Notes: generated by a model from the sequence alone, not told the origin. Shown: positions 22,768 through 35,384, numbered from the stretch's first letter. The stretch is 64,000 bases of DNA from Gigaspora margarita (GCA_009809945.1 WTPW01000089.1:181673-245672), one strand, 5' to 3'. Translations and numbers: made by a program.

Positions 22768-24388
22768 GTTCTTAGGAATAAAAAATTTTACGTGAATAAA
22801 GTTTACAATCACAATTTGACTTAAAAACAATTTAGAAGTGATGTTGATCTTTTAAATTACAGTATATATAGTATAAATTATATTAACTGCTAATAATAGT
22901 TAGTTATAAATTATAATTCATGATACAGTATATAGATTCTGACATTAAACGATGACATTTATTGTTTCTCTCTAAATATTACTGTTTAAACCGCTATCTT
23001 GAATAAGAGTTAAAAAATAGTAATCTTTTTAATGTTATTTAACCTATTTTCTGTGATTCAGGGAAAACTGCAGAATTTTTTTAAGTACAACAATATCACA
23101 AAATTCTAAAAAAAAAAAAAATTTATCTAGTTCAGGCCGTTAGTTGAGGTGTTACATTGACATTTATTTAGGGTTAGAGCAATATAATATTTATTGGCAT
23201 AATTATAAGGGTGAACAATTTTTTGGTATGGTATTGGGAGTGAATTCAAACAGATTATCATCTCGACTTTTTTTTAATTTTCAAAGAAAAAATTATACAC
23301 TTTATTAACGGCATTTGAAAAATAACTTGCTTGAGAAAATTTCGAGCTTTAAATAAGGTATTTCTGTTTTAACCAAATTTTTTTTTTAAAACACTTACAT
23401 TTAATTTAGCCCTTATTGTGAAAATAGATTTTGTCCCTTGTTTAATAATGATATTAAAAGTTTGAGTTAAATTTTGCTTTTACTGAGAGTACAAATACCG
23501 TAAAAGATCATATACAAGACCCGGGTCTCTTACATTCCACCAAAAAAATTAATTAGTAAAAAATGAGGGTGGGTCTGATATATGGGGTCTTGTATATGAT
23601 CCTCATTTTAGAAATTTTAAAAAAAATCCAGAGACGAAATGTTAACTCCAATTATCATAAATTAATATTGGAAAAACTGTTTCCAATTATTCTAAACAAT
23701 TTTAAATTCGTGCAAAACCAAATAAAAAAGGTGACCTATTTAATATCACTCAGGTTCATATTCATTAATCAACTAAACCTTTTTTTTTTTTTAATTTAGA
23801 AAAATCGACTGGTGGAATAAGATTTTGAAACTGATTCTGAAGTTTTATATCTTGAAGTTATGTAAAGGATTCAAATAAAAAGATACTTGTTTTTATTTTT
23901 TTATTTTTTATTTTTTTATTATTATTTAAAGCTTTTTTGTTTTTATAATCATAGGTAAAATAATTTCAATTAAAAAAATCTATTATTTACAAACTATTAT
24001 TCAAGTAATTTGCAAAGAGACTATACAACTTGACATCGTGCTTGTGCACTAATTCATAAATGATATAAATAATAAATTAACTAAAGAGCTTTCAGTCGAA
24101 CAGTTGAACTAGAAGTAATAAAATCTTTTCTCATAGTTTCCTGATCTTTTACATGATTTTATTGAATTATTAAATAAATTATTAATAGTAATACATGAGG
24201 TGTCTAAATTGTTCTATTCCTGATGTAAATGAGGTTTCAAAAAAATTAGGTCAAAAGTTATTTTCGAATATATATCAAAATATATTTTAATTTGCGAAAA
24301 TCATTTTTGAAATTATTTTAGAATCTAAAAATTTTCTAGTTGAGAGATTACTTTAAAGAACAAAACTAGAATAGGAAATTGTTTGTAT
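22768..24388. other. downstream intergenic of amidase
   Basis: AT-rich, non-coding. A short inverted pair lies at about 23505-23606 (AAAGATCATATACAAGACCC versus GGGGTCTTGTATATGATCC), possibly one end of a MITE whose partner is near 23810 (GGTGGAATAAGA versus TCTTACATTCCACC). The frame at 23563-23799 is lysine/asparagine-rich and unlike a known protein. I do not call it a gene. Confidence 0.35.
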
Positions 24389-24542
24389 TGTCGTGCCTGA
24401 AGATAGCATTTGCTTGAAGTTGCAACTTCAAACACTTGAACTTGCACTTGAAGTTACACTTGCCTAAAATTTACCTGCTAACGCTAATTTCAGTCAAGTG
24501 CAATTTCAGGCACCTGAAATTATTATAACTTCAGGCACGACA
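24389..24542. mobile_element. 154-bp MITE, TGTCGTGCCTGAAG ends
   Basis: A perfect 14-bp inverted terminus, TGTCGTGCCTGAAG / CTTCAGGCACGACA, encloses several CACTTGAAGTTGCA-type repeats in both orientations. It is non-coding. The target duplication is unclear. Confidence 0.65.
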
Positions 24543-24571
24543 GTTGTATCAAAATGAAATGGACGATTAAA

Positions 24572-24655
24572 ACATACTGTATTACGCCATCCCCTAAAAA
24601 TAGTATGATGTGTTTCAAAATAACGCACATGGGCGTCTCGAAATAACGCTCACTT
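24572..24655. mobile_element. fragment of the CCGTATT/AACGC family
   Basis: It starts TACTGTATTACGCC and contains AAATAACGCACATG and CGAAATAACGC, matching the interior of the element at 16983-17229. The right half is missing, with another MITE beginning at 24662. Confidence 0.5.
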
Positions 24656-24661
24656 TATATA

Positions 24662-24797
24662 TAGTGAAACCTTTCTAAGTGTACCCTCTACAAGTGCACG
24701 CCCTCTCTAAATGTAAACTTAAATTCTGACCTTTTTATTATTCTCTATGTACACGTTGTCCCAAGAACGTGCACTTAGAGTACCATATAAGCGACTG
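24662..24797. mobile_element. pogo/Tc1-type MITE, damaged copy
   Basis: The left end AGTGAAACCTTTCTAAGTG and interior GTGCACGCCCTCTCTAAATG match the family at 58839-59017 and 1363-4718. The right side reads GTGCACTTAGAG, then a diverged tail ending ACTG before TA. Confidence 0.5.
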
Positions 24798-25169
24798 TAT
24801 AATACGTGAAAAAAAATTGGTAATTATGTAGTAATAGCTAGGATTGTAAACTTACAACAATTTTTAATGTTTTAATATAAGTTATAAACAGTGTTAGAAT
24901 CTGGTATTCCTTTAGATTTAAAAGCTTTGATATCCTGTAAATGTGAAAAAAAAAATCTGAGAACATAATACTCGAAAAATATGTTCTTTATATAAATATA
25001 ATTGAACAAAGCAGATGAAATTAACAATTGGAAATCGGGCAAAGTTCCGAAACCATCCAAAAAGTAAATGAATGAACGTAAAAAAAAAAAAGAAAAAAAA
25101 AAAAACAAAAATGTAAGCAAACAAAACATGCATCAAACTGATTTAGAGATTGTTTGAGTGAAGATGAAC

Positions 25170-25530
25170 AACGTTAGGGATAAATATCCGATATTTTCCG
25201 AAATAAGATTTTTTTTAAAAAAAAATAGCCGGCTTAGCCGGCCGATTTTCCAAAAAATCGACTTAGTCAATTTTATGTTAAATTATATTAAAGTAACCAA
25301 TCAGATTTGATACATTACCTTTACTAGTATATATTACTAAGGATAGGTGCTGAAAAATTCCGATAAGAAATAAACGAACATAAAGTACGAACAAGAACTC
25401 GAGCAAGGTCGCGACAAAAGTTTAATAAAATCTCCGATAAATTCCGAAAGTAAAAAATATTAATCGAGCCAAATTTTAAATATCGACTTAATCAAGCCGA
25501 TAAAAAGGGTCGACTACAAACACTACTGAG
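25170..25530. mobile_element. possible hAT-like remnant
   Basis: CCGATA, TCCGAAAT and TCGACTTA motifs recur in both orientations in the outer ~100 bp on each side. In reverse, the right end reads TAGTGTTTGTAGTCGACC, a hAT-style terminus. The left end (TAGGGATAAATATCC) does not match it well. A small stem, GCCGGCTTAGCCGGC, sits at about 25228. Confidence 0.3.
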
Positions 25531-25921
25531 AACATAAATAAATTTTGAGAACATTAAATTAAATAAATTTATTCTCATGAGAGCATAAATCTCATAACAC
25601 TGTTTATAAGCACGTCACTTACATGTTTATATGTAAGTTTAATAATATAGAATATAATATAAATAAGATCTTGCTAAGAAATGACATTCAGAACTATATA
25701 GATTTTATAATAAAAGTTAAATTTGCTAACTTCCCAATGATCTAAGTTTTTTTTTTTATTTATTTTGTAGAACTTATTGGGTTTACAATCTGCATATTTC
25801 TAAAGGGTGATTTTTCTAGCAAAGATTACAAATATATTTTTTTTTGTATTATATATACTATATATTATATTATATTAGTATATATTAATCTGATTGGTTC
25901 ATTTATTATATTATATATGTC

Positions 25922-26064
25922 GTAGGTGGGGATGGAATTTAATTGGATTCAGAATTTCCTAGTTAAATTATGGTTAGGGTTAAGATAAAATCAACTCCAA
26001 AATGAACTCCAAAATGGGGTTTTATATATAAATTCCGAATCCACTTAAATTCGTTTCCACTTAC
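25922..26064. mobile_element. 143-bp MITE
   Basis: Inverted ends of about 30 bp with the shared core TGGATTC(A/G)GAATTT; the left begins GTAGGTGGGGATGG and the right ends in the reverse of GTAAGTGGAAACG. The interior repeats AACTCCAAAATG. The flanks ATATATG / CATATAT are themselves inverted, so the duplication is not clear. Confidence 0.55.
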
Positions 26065-26222
26065 ATCATATATAATAACTTACTATACATTATAATGTTT
26101 CTTACACGTAACTTACATGTAAGGTACTCCAGTTACAATTTAAAACTCTAGTAATAATTGATAAGTAACTTGAGATGTTTAAAAATAGGATTTATACACT
26201 AGAAAAAAAAAGAAAGTAATAA

Positions 26223-26379
26223 GGGTAGTAACAGATATTAAGTAAGGTTTTTTTACTATACCCTCTACCCGTCCCCCACGTAAGAAAAATTTGATTGGCT
26301 GTTATAAATTTATATATCTAACGTAAGAAAATCAGGGACCCCCCTCCCCCAGGATATTACGTAATATCGGTTACTACCC
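26223..26379. mobile_element. PIF/Harbinger-like MITE (TAA target)
   Basis: The inverted terminus GGGTAGTAACNGATATTA is flanked by TAA on both sides (26220-26222, 26380-26382). A TWA 3-bp duplication plus GGG ends fits PIF/Harbinger. The 157-bp element contains C-rich runs (CCCGTCCCCC, ACCCCCCTCCCCC), which stand out here. Confidence 0.65.
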
Positions 26380-26382
26380 TAA

Positions 26383-28292
26383 ATAGGTCAAACCTATCTT
26401 ATTATTCTAGAAATGAAGTAAATAAAATATTCAAGTATCATTGAAAATCAACAAAATGTTCAAGATGACGATGTATTTCGCTTTACATTATTCAAAGTGT
26501 AATTAATTTATCAGAAACTATAATCAAGTTTTACACAAAATTCTGTCACTAAAACTAATTTGATTATTGCACATAAAATTTTAACGTGAAACAAATGGAT
26601 CCTAGATTAAAGTTATTCAGGGAAGTGAAATATTTTGATTAGTGTGTCATTCATACATAATTGATGCAGGTAAGCCTAAAGAGATATTCGGGTTAGCATG
26701 CACAGACCATGTATGAATACTCACTAATCCTGAAGGAGTTTATATCCGAATTATGTATGTACTGTCCTATCGTCGCCGCCCTAAAAATTCAAATTTAAGA
26801 TCAAGTGTAACGCAAACCAATTCAATAAATCGGGTATAACTCAATATTTACTTATGAAACAGATTTCTGCGCAATAACAAAAAGTTCTCTTTTAGAAATT
26901 TTGTCATTAGTATGTTTCTTCTAATATAATTTAAATAATTTAATAAAGTTTTAACCTATTTTACTAACGAAATTTGTTTTAGTGAAATTTTTTTAGGTTA
27001 GTGACACTAAAAGCTAAATTATGTCGATCTCGCATTTGATCGATTGCGAACATTACAAAAAACCCTTACATACTAAATCAAAAAATGCTTTAAAATTCAA
27101 ACACTTATATCAATTTAACGTGAGACCTATGTCGATCAAGTTAACAATCAGAAATTGAGTATTAGTTTCAGATTTAAAGTGAAACTAAATCATTACATTC
27201 TTGTTTAGCGTGAAATAAACGTAAAAATCATTGGTTACCATTATTATACCAGTTTTACTTAACAATAAATTTTGCTATATTGATCTACAAATATAAATCT
27301 CAAAATCAAGTAAAAGAAAAATTTTTTTTTCTTTTGAAAACAATACATTAACTATTTGCCAATAATAATTTACATAAAGTTGTCACACTATCAGCTGAAA
27401 ATCGATTTGTTTTAAAATAATGTATGCTTACATATTATCATGAAAATCATATGTACATTTTGGAAAAAAAAAAGCCAATAAATGTTGCTGAAATTATGTA
27501 CGTACAATTTTTCTAAAAATAATTTTGTAATTATTCATATAAAGAGTTAAAGTATTCTCATACTCATCTCATAATCAATATATTGATTTTAGCTTCAGTA
27601 ATTTTGACATCATTGGTGAAAGAGTAATACGAATACATGCACAAATTTAGCACCATGATAAAACGTGGATTAATATCGTGCGTACAGCTGTACAGTGTCG
27701 GGTACATATGTATGTACAGTATGTACATATATGTAAAATCTGTGATTGGAATGATATGTCACTTTATACATGGGAGTATAACAATATCAGGGGTGGAGCA
27801 ATAGTTTTATTGTCATCTATGCGTAAGTACGTACGTAGGTACGTACGTTTCATCCATCTTGTTTGACTCCTTTGTGTTTCTCTTGTCTACATTCATAAAA
27901 TGATTCAAAATTTCACGTAATTTTTTATATAAGTATCACCATATTAGGATTAAACATATCAATATATGTATCAGTTCGCTAAGGTTATTTTTCATTGTTA
28001 CATGAATTAGCATTAGTATAACAGCTAAATTATATTTATGATACACTTTTTGATATACATTACTTTAACATTTTGGTAATGATTTTCTGTAATACAAATG
28101 TGTCAGTACTACTGCACTACGTACGCATATATTAATAATGTATACAGTTGAAATTAGACCGAAATTATTGAATATGAATACAGTTTAAAACAATCTTCGA
28201 TACATAGTTAAAAAAATTTTTTTTTTCTTTCTTTTTTTTCATAACAAACTTTTTTTTTTTTAAAAAAAAAAAAAAAACAAAAACACTTTAGA
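26383..28292. other. intergenic upstream of the first F-box gene
   Basis: Non-coding. Noted items: an inverted pair near 26640-26730 (GTGTCATTCATACAT / ATGTATGAATACTCAC); GTAC-rich simple sequence at 27680-27850 (GTACATATGTATGTAC, ACGTACGTAGGTACGTACG); and T/A homopolymer runs at 28210-28280 just before the ATG at 28293. No promoter motif can be called with confidence. Confidence 0.3.
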
Positions 28293-29390
28293 ATGCTGGC
28301 ATTACCAAATGAGTGTCTTTTCGAAATATTTACTAAACTTAAAAATTATAATAGATGCTTATTTTCTTGTCTTCTTGTGAACCGTCAATGGTGTAGAAAT
28401 GTTGTACCTATATTATGGAGTGGTCCCGTTCCTTTTGAAAATAGAAAATTTATAAGAACTTGTCTTATGGCATTAAATAGTGAAGAAAAAGCTGAATTAA
28501 TACCATTTAATATATTTCTTCCAATTAATGTAAAACTTTTATTTAAATACACTTCTTATATTACAACTATCAAAATTCTTTCCGATGATGGAATCAAAAA
28601 ATGGCTTGATCTTGAAGGTCCTCCTGAATTAGCTTATCATTCTGATTTAAATTATATAGTTAGAGATGCAATAGAAACAATTAGATATTCTTTAGTTTTA
28701 ATGTTTTTACGAACAAGTAATAACATTAAAGATTTAAAAGCTTATGGAATGTTTTATAGTAAAACAACAAGTTTATTAATTGAAATTGCTGATAAAAGTA
28801 CTACTGTAACTAATTTAAGCTTTTGGAAAAATAGACTTGGTCCTGAAGGAACTAAATTATTAGCTGAAGCTTTATGTAAAAATTCTACTTTAACTTTTTT
28901 AGATCTTTGGGGTAATTGTATTGGTCCTGAAGGTGGAAAAGCTTTAGCAAAAGCTCTTTATAAAAATAATAGTTTAACTCATTTAAAATTAAATAATAAT
29001 CAACTTGGTCCTGATGGTGGAAAAGCTTTGGCAAAGGCTCTTTGTGAAAATAAATCTTTAATTTCTTTAGATTTATGGTGTAATAAACTTGGTCCTGATG
29101 GTGGAAAAGCTTTCGCTGAAACTCTTTGTAAAAATACCGCTCTTCTTTCCTTGGATTTAAGTAAAAATCTTCTTGGTTTTGAAGGAATTAAAGCGTTAAC
29201 AAAAGCTCTTTGTAAAAATAATACTTTGACTTTTTTGGATCTTAGTGAAAATCAACTTGATACTAAAGGTGGAATGGAATTGGCAAAAGCTCTATGCATG
29301 AACACTACTTTAGCTTCTTTAAAACTTTGTAGTAATCAAATTGATGATATAATTTTATCTCAAATTAATGCCTTACTTGTAAGAAAATAA
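28293..29390 (+). CDS. F-box and RNI-type leucine-rich-repeat protein, 365 aa
   Basis: A single-exon gene. Residues 1-45 form an F-box (LPNECLFEIF, LLVNRQWCRN, PILW), which binds Skp1 in SCF ubiquitin ligases. Residues ~46-168 are a linker shared with the paralogue at 44910. From residue 169 come six 28-residue repeats of ribonuclease-inhibitor type (LxxLxLxxNxLGxxGGxxLA) and a partial seventh ending at Lys365. The curved LRR surface probably selects the ubiquitination target, which is unknown. The first ATG is right after A-rich DNA and fits the start of the paralogue, so it is well supported. No signal peptide or membrane segment is present. Very AT-rich codon use matches the window. The role is inferred from the family. 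Confidence 0.9.
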   Translation: MLALPNECLFEIFTKLKNYNRCLFSCLLVNRQWCRNVVPILWSGPVPFENRKFIRTCLMALNSEEKAELIPFNIFLPINVKLLFKYTSYITTIKILSDDGIKKWLDLEGPPELAYHSDLNYIVRDAIETIRYSLVLMFLRTSNNIKDLKAYGMFYSKTTSLLIEIADKSTTVTNLSFWKNRLGPEGTKLLAEALCKNSTLTFLDLWGNCIGPEGGKALAKALYKNNSLTHLKLNNNQLGPDGGKALAKALCENKSLISLDLWCNKLGPDGGKAFAETLCKNTALLSLDLSKNLLGFEGIKALTKALCKNNTLTFLDLSENQLDTKGGMELAKALCMNTTLASLKLCSNQIDDIILSQINALLVRK

Positions 29391-30017
29391 TATTAATTAA
29401 TAAAAAATTTTTAATCTATTTGTCAAGAAAATTTTTTTTAAATCAACTTTTATCTTATTTCTGTAATAAAACAAATTTAGTGAAATTTTAAATTATAAAT
29501 TCTTACATTTAATTTTTTGTATAAATAAAAAAAATAAATAAATAAATAAATAAATAAATAAAATTTGCATTACTCTTTTCAAATTTCTTTATGTTTGATT
29601 TACTAAAAATTAGGTTGACTTGGTTTATCTGCAAAAATGTGCTAGACTTTAGTGTTGACTGAACCATTTACATAACCCAGGCGTCGCAAAAATGCCCAAT
29701 ATTTTCCTTAAATCCAGGTCTTGTTGCCTGTTGAACTACCCTTTGGTTCAAATTAATTTTGATTTGCGTTTTTTTTTTTTTCTGAATCAATCTTTAGGTT
29801 AAAATCGGTTCAAAGTAACCTGACTCGGATCTCTTGAATCAACCTTAGGTTCAAAATAACCCAATTTGGATCTTTTTGAATTAATCTCCGGGATTAGAAT
29901 TAAAATATCCTAATTCAGATCCTTTGAATTAAAATTGGCTGAATGATTTTCGGCCGATCCGAATAAATCTGCATAATAATAATATACACAATAATAATAA
30001 TAATAATGTCGTGCTTA
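29391..30017. repeat. 3' intergenic with AAAT microsatellite and ~55-bp tandem repeat
   Basis: An (AAAT)n run of about nine units lies at 29530-29567. At 29790-29940, three degenerate units of 55-60 bp repeat the pattern TTGAATCAAnCTTAGGTT followed by CAAAATAACC and GGATC. An (ATA)n-like patch is at 29975-30005. No gene is seen. Confidence 0.5.
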
Positions 30018-30201
30018 CAGCTGTTTTCATAAATTCTGGGACAATTAATAAAAATTATTTCGGCCGAATTCGATAAATTTTTGAATTCGGTGTTATAGGA
30101 TTTCGGCACTACAGTAATTCGTTAACACCGAATTCAAAAAACTTATCGAATTCGGCCGATCAATTTTTTATTAATTGTCCCAGAATTTATGAAAACAGCT
30201 G
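30018..30201. mobile_element. 184-bp palindromic MITE
   Basis: Arms of about 80 bp begin CAGCTGTTTTCATAAATTC and continue through CGGCCGAATTCGATAA; only a short loop separates them. The arms differ at few sites, so the copy is fairly young. A lone terminus of the same family (ACAGAATTTATGAGAACGGC) is at about 41822. It overlaps a spurious reverse-strand frame. Confidence 0.7.
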
Positions 30202-31234
30202 AAACAACAGGTTACGCAAAACGAAAAATTAACTTTTTAAAATTAAAGAATGACTTATTTCAATTTGAAATCAAACTAAATTGTGAAATAACGCAGAACA
30301 TTATTGTCGTTGTATTATATATTTCTATTTGATTATTGTATTATATTTTCTTTATTATTGTTACATAATGGTTACATCCGATATTAATTAAATTAATTGA
30401 TATATCTGATTTAATTAAGTGATACCCGGCATTTTCATTGGCTGTGCGATGTAAATAACATGAACGATCCTTTTTAAAATTTGAAATTTTTATATCTTTA
30501 ACAAAGGTTTCTAAGAGACTATGTGATTAAATTTGTGTTACAAATTGTCAAAATTTTTCAATAGATTAGTTGGTTAATTATTTTCTCAGTTGACAATTAG
30601 TTGAAACTAAATCGTTTATTGCGGTTTGCAAACTTATTTTCTGAAATTTGTCAATTATGAATTGACATGTGTTATTTATAATCTCCACCGATTGAAACTT
30701 AACTCAGGTCAATCATTATGTATTTTATATTAGAATAAATTTATTAATATAAAGGAAATTGCATAATATTATATTACGTATTTTTATCGATAAGCAAAAA
30801 CTTAAGAAAATATATTATGGTAGAATATATTATGTATTTTATTTGTAAATCATAATTTGTACAATAAAAATCACAAGTGATCAATTTACCAACCCATTTT
30901 TTTTTAATTTTCTTATTTGGAAGTATGTTATGTTAAAACAAGCAATTGACATTAGGGTTAGGGTTAGGGACATTTAGAAGTTAGAGTTTAGGCAAAGTTT
31001 ATAGGTAAAATTGCTTTTTTAACATTTTTATTAGTGCTCCAAGGAAAGTTTAGTCATCCATTTCTTTTTTTTTTATTGTATTTTTTTTTTTTTGCTTTGT
31101 AAAAATTTTAAAAATTGATTGGATATTTCAGTAGATCTTTTAATTTGATTGGTCAAACTATATAGATCTACCAAATAAGAAATTTGGAAAATAAGTTGGT
31201 AATATTGTTTATTTTAATTAGTATAAACTATATA
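30202..31234. other. intergenic with fragments of known repeats
   Basis: At about 30535-30665 there is a fragment related to the element at 37594-37972 (TGTTACAAATTGTCAAAA, TAGATTAGTTGG). Three TTAGGG units at 30952-30969 are noted but too few to mean a telomere. The rest is AT-rich and non-coding. Confidence 0.35.
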
Positions 31235-32050
31235 CAGTCAACGCTATCTAATCCCAACCTCTCTAATCTGAACACTATTAAATTCAAACAAAATACTCTG
31301 GAACATTTGTAAATTTTATTATCTCTTAAGCCATATATTTTAGCGTACAAATATGTATGCTAAAATTTTTAAAAGAAAATTAAGCTCTAAAAAAAATTTT
31401 TTAATAAAACCTCTATTCTAATTGGTTATGGTGACTTTCATAAACTCAAGTCACATAGCACACTTCATAGTTACAGCATGGATCACTTCGTATGGCCTAA
31501 ACATCAAGTAAAACTTTAGCTGATGGTTGTGAAGTATGCTTTGCGGACCAAACTTTGGGCCACCATATCTCTATGGCATTGCCTCAAAAACCAATTATTT
31601 AAAGTTGGTCATGAAGTATCTATGATCAACTTTAATGTTGTATTATGAAAGAAACCTGTGTGTGATAATTGGGAAGAATTTTGATAAGTATCATGTGCAG
31701 GTTCCTTTTTTAGTATTAAATTTGGACATTAAAGTCCTATTATGATCCTACTATGATCCACATTAGATAACTAATTTTTTAAAAATTATAAAAGAAATTT
31801 TAAGAGATAAGAATTATATAGCATTTAACATGTGTATGCTTTTATTTTAGCTTAGAAAGTGGGGGTAAAGCCTAATAAAATTTTATAAAATAAGTCTTTA
31901 AAAATTTTAGTGTACAAATATGTATGCTATATGGTTTAAGGGATAGAGTTCAGATTAGCTAATAATAACTCTTTGAGAACTGAATTTAAAAAATTTTTTA
32001 CATATAAAAATTCTTAAAAACATTTTTGATGGAATAGAAAGAGTTGACTG
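31235..32050. mobile_element. TA-flanked element with nested inverted repeats
   Basis: The CAGTCAAC termini (31235, and reverse at 32050) are flanked by TA (31233-31234, 32051-32052), like Tc1/pogo elements. Just inside lie AATCCCAACCTCTCTAATC on the left and related ATTCC/AGATTAG sequence on the right. A second inverted pair (CTTAAGCCATATA...GTACAAATATGTATGCTA at ~31325 and its mirror at ~31895-31945) marks a nested element that separates the two halves. Confidence 0.5.
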
Positions 32051-33296
32051 TATTAATTTATTTTTATAGAATATTAAATTAGCAAATAATACTGTCATAT
32101 CTTTATTCAATTTTTATTTATTATATAGAACATCTACAATTTTTTATTTTGCAATTAAGGAAAATTTATTGCTAAGATTTTTCAAAAAACATTAACTTTT
32201 GGCTAAGTATTAAAATAATTTATAGAAGGTCTAGAAACTCTTGATATTAGGGTCTTTTGAAAAGGTTAATAATGTTCTTTAAATAAATTGAGGTATGAAT
32301 AGAATAAACTTGTAGAAGGAACTAGAATATTATGTTAAAATTTGTAATTTATAATATAATTATTAAATTATTTAAAATTTACTTAATTTTTTTATTTAAT
32401 ATCTATTATTAGAGACTAAAACATAACATCAATCAACTCCTTATAACTTAATATTTTAACAACTATCCTATTATAATACATACTACTTAAAAAAATAATT
32501 CATATTTATAAACTTTTTATAATTGTAATCTTTTAAAAATTTCTTCTTAACATCTAAAACTAATTTTAATAAAACTTTTATATTAGATATTAATAGTTAT
32601 TAAGAAGACAATACTAATAGTTATCAAAATAATAATATTAATAGTTATTAAGAAGATAATATTAATAGTTATCAAGATAATAACATTAATAGTAACTTTA
32701 ATATATTTAATATTTATTTAGAAAACTTAGAAATTGATCAAGTTTATTATAATAATATACAAAAAATAGTTAAAATTAAAAATATTAAAAATACAATAAA
32801 TATTATTGAAGAATATCAAGAAATTATTTCTAAAAAAATTATTAAATTTATAATTCTAATTCTGATTCTAATTAATATTATACTGTACAAGTAAATAAAA
32901 TAGTAAGCATATTTTATAGAACTTGAAAAGAATAAGTCTAATAAAGTATATTAATTATTTATTATTATTTATTGTTATAGCTAAAGCTGGAAATGGCTGA
33001 AGCTAGAAATTTTAACTTTTACTATGAAAATTTCAAAAATTTTTAGGCCCTTTTGTTAGGGTTTTTTTTTAGAATTAGGTTAGATTTAAAGTTAGTTTTA
33101 ATAATAAAAGAGTATAGATAGATTTTAGTAGAACTTATATTTTTTAAATCAAGGTTTCTAATTTCTAGCTTTAGCCATTATTAGCTTTAGCTGTGACATT
33201 TATTAATACAAATTAAATCTTATTACAAAGAAAATTTTTAAATTTCTTTCAAAAAAAATACTAAAAATTTTTTAGCAATAATTACTATTAAATAAT
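32051..33296. repeat. AT-rich stretch with a ~50-bp minisatellite
   Basis: At 32584-32700 units of AATAGTTAT(T/C)AAGAAGATAA repeat about four times. An inverted pair with the core AATTTCTAGCTTTAGCCAT lies near 32975-33010 and 33160-33190. No gene is seen. Confidence 0.4.
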
Positions 33297-34307
33297 ATCA
33301 GATATAGGACAAGTCCTTTTGATTGCTGTTTATAATAAAAATTATAATAAAAACATATAAATTTACTATAAACTTTTAGCTAAAGATTATCTTTAGCTTT
33401 ACTAATTAACTTAAAATTAAATTTAACATTTATATAGAACTAAAAAAATAAAAAAATTGAACCTAAAAACCAAGTTAAAATTTTGTTAATTTTGTATGAT
33501 TTCAAAATATAACTTTGTCAAAAACAAATATTTACTAATTTTAAACACCAAATATATGTAAAACAATGCTTTAAACAACTTTACTTAGTAGCAAAATATA
33601 GGTTATCCTAACAAAAAAATAAGTTAGCTATATGCTAAAATTAAAAATTTTTGTTTTAAATATAAACTTCTTTTTTGTCAAGATAACTTGTTGTGGGCTT
33701 CTAAGTAACTTGTACAGTTGTAATTTTACTTGTATTAAAATCAAACTGTGTTTTTTGAACCTTTTACTAAATAAAAAATGGAGTAAAGTTAGAAAAAAAT
33801 TTTTTTCTTTTTTAAAAAAATTTTTTTTCTAACTTTAACACTATTTTTTACTTAGTAAAAGGTTCAAAAAAGCATTATAACCTTAATATGAGTAAAATTA
33901 AATGCTAAACAAGTTTACTTAGAAGTCCAAAACAGGTATTTTGACAGAAAAAGGGTTTTTATATTCCAAAACAAAAATTTTTAATTTAGCATGTAGCTAA
34001 CTTTTTTTTGTCAAGATAATCTATATTTTGCTATTAAGTAAAGTTGTTTAAAACATGCTTATATATATATTTGGTGTTTTAAAATTAGTAAATATTTGTT
34101 TTTGACGAAGTTATATTTGAAATCATGCAAAATTTTGATTTGGTCTTTAAGCTTAATATTTTTTGTTCAATATAACTGTTAAATTTAATTTTAAGTTAAT
34201 TAGTAAAGCTAGAAATAATCTTTAGCTAAAAGTTTATAGTAAATTTATTATATTTTATTATAAATAACATTTGGGTTTATTTTAAGAGGACATGTCCTAT
34301 ATCTGAT
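33297..34307. mobile_element. 1-kb near-complete palindrome
   Basis: The ends ATCAGATATAGGACA and TGTCCTATATCTGAT are exact mirrors, and the arms stay complementary almost to a T/A-rich centre near 33805, about 500 bp per arm with small differences. Internal landmarks mirrored on both sides include GCTAAAGATTATCTTTAGC-like sequence, AAACACCAAATATATGTAA and CTTTTACTAAATAAAAAATG. A 66-codon frame through the centre is a by-product. It is probably a large foldback/MITE; no clean target duplication was found. Confidence 0.75.
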
Positions 34308-35384
34308 AAATTTAATTTAACCTACTCTATATTTGAAAAATATAAAAATGTTTATAGAATAGCATTTTAATAATTAAAAGAAATTGTAAATATATTCAAA
34401 ATAAAATACAAAAAAGTATAAACAAATACAGTATAAACAAATATTTAAGTCTAGTAAATTCATAAAAATTTGCATATCTGATACTAACAAGCTAAGAATA
34501 AAGCAAAATTTTATTTTATAAAATTGTTTATAAAAGGTTAATTGCAATTGTTATTAGGTTGCATACAAGTTAAATTTTACAACTCTAAACCTAAGTACTA
34601 ACACTAATATGTAAATTTTGTATTAAGAATTTTATATTCTAACTTTAGAAAAATCTAAAAAACATAATAAAACATATGATAGGTGCATTTTATAATAAAT
34701 AGTTTAAAATTAAAAAAAACTAAGTAAGTTAATTTTAAATTTTAAATAAAAATAGTACGTTTTCTGATTCTAATAATAGTAAATTTATTAAAATTAGTTA
34801 ATATTTATTAAGAAATATTATTTAAAAATTAGGTATTAATAAATTGTTTACAAAAATTATATAGAAATCATATAATATAGCCAATCAAAATAGATTATTT
34901 TGTATTATTTAGTCAAATTTTAATTGTTCTAGAAAAATTTATAATACATTTTTTTAAAATTTTTTATCTATTAAATTAATACTATTGCAACAAGTTTAAT
35001 TTTTCTATATAGGATGAGTTAGTAAAAAGAAACAAATTTTTTTTAAGTAAAAGTTTTCTTGACTTTAAGCTTAAAGATCTTAGCAACTATTTTAATAAAT
35101 TTAATAAATTTTTTTTATTTTAATTCTATATAATTTCAAGATTAAAATAAAAAATTTTTAGCAAATTTGATTAAATAGTTGTTAAGATATTTTAAATTAA
35201 AAATTAAAAACTTTTATTAAAAATGATTTGTTCCTTTTCTACTAACTCACTTCTATATATTGTAACAATTTAATAAAGATTAAATATCATTATAAAACTT
35301 ATTATTAGTAGCATATTTCTATTTTTGTACAAAATTCATTTTGCTGCACAGATTATAACAAATGGTCTATGTTGTACTCTACTC
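34308..35384. other. non-coding AT-rich stretch
   Basis: Only AT-rich low-complexity sequence. A weak inverted pair flanks about 35035-35240 (TTAAGTAAAAGTTTTCTTGA / TTTTTATTAAAAATGATTTG). I recognise nothing functional. Confidence 0.25.

Noticed and set aside
23563-23799. 78-codon + strand frame
   Set aside because: Lys/Asn/Phe-rich, begins in an inverted repeat, no domain or coding bias beyond AT content.
24872-25136. Two overlapping minus-strand frames rich in Phe
   Set aside because: Driven by A-rich runs at 25079-25105; mutually overlapping and without a domain.
27680-27866. GTAC-rich simple sequence and the short frame across it
   Set aside because: Simple-sequence DNA, no evidence of regulation or coding.
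30952-30969. Three TTAGGG units resembling a telomere
   Set aside because: Only three units, followed at once by unrelated sequence; similar TTAGGGTTAG phrases occur in repeats here (for example near 17527).
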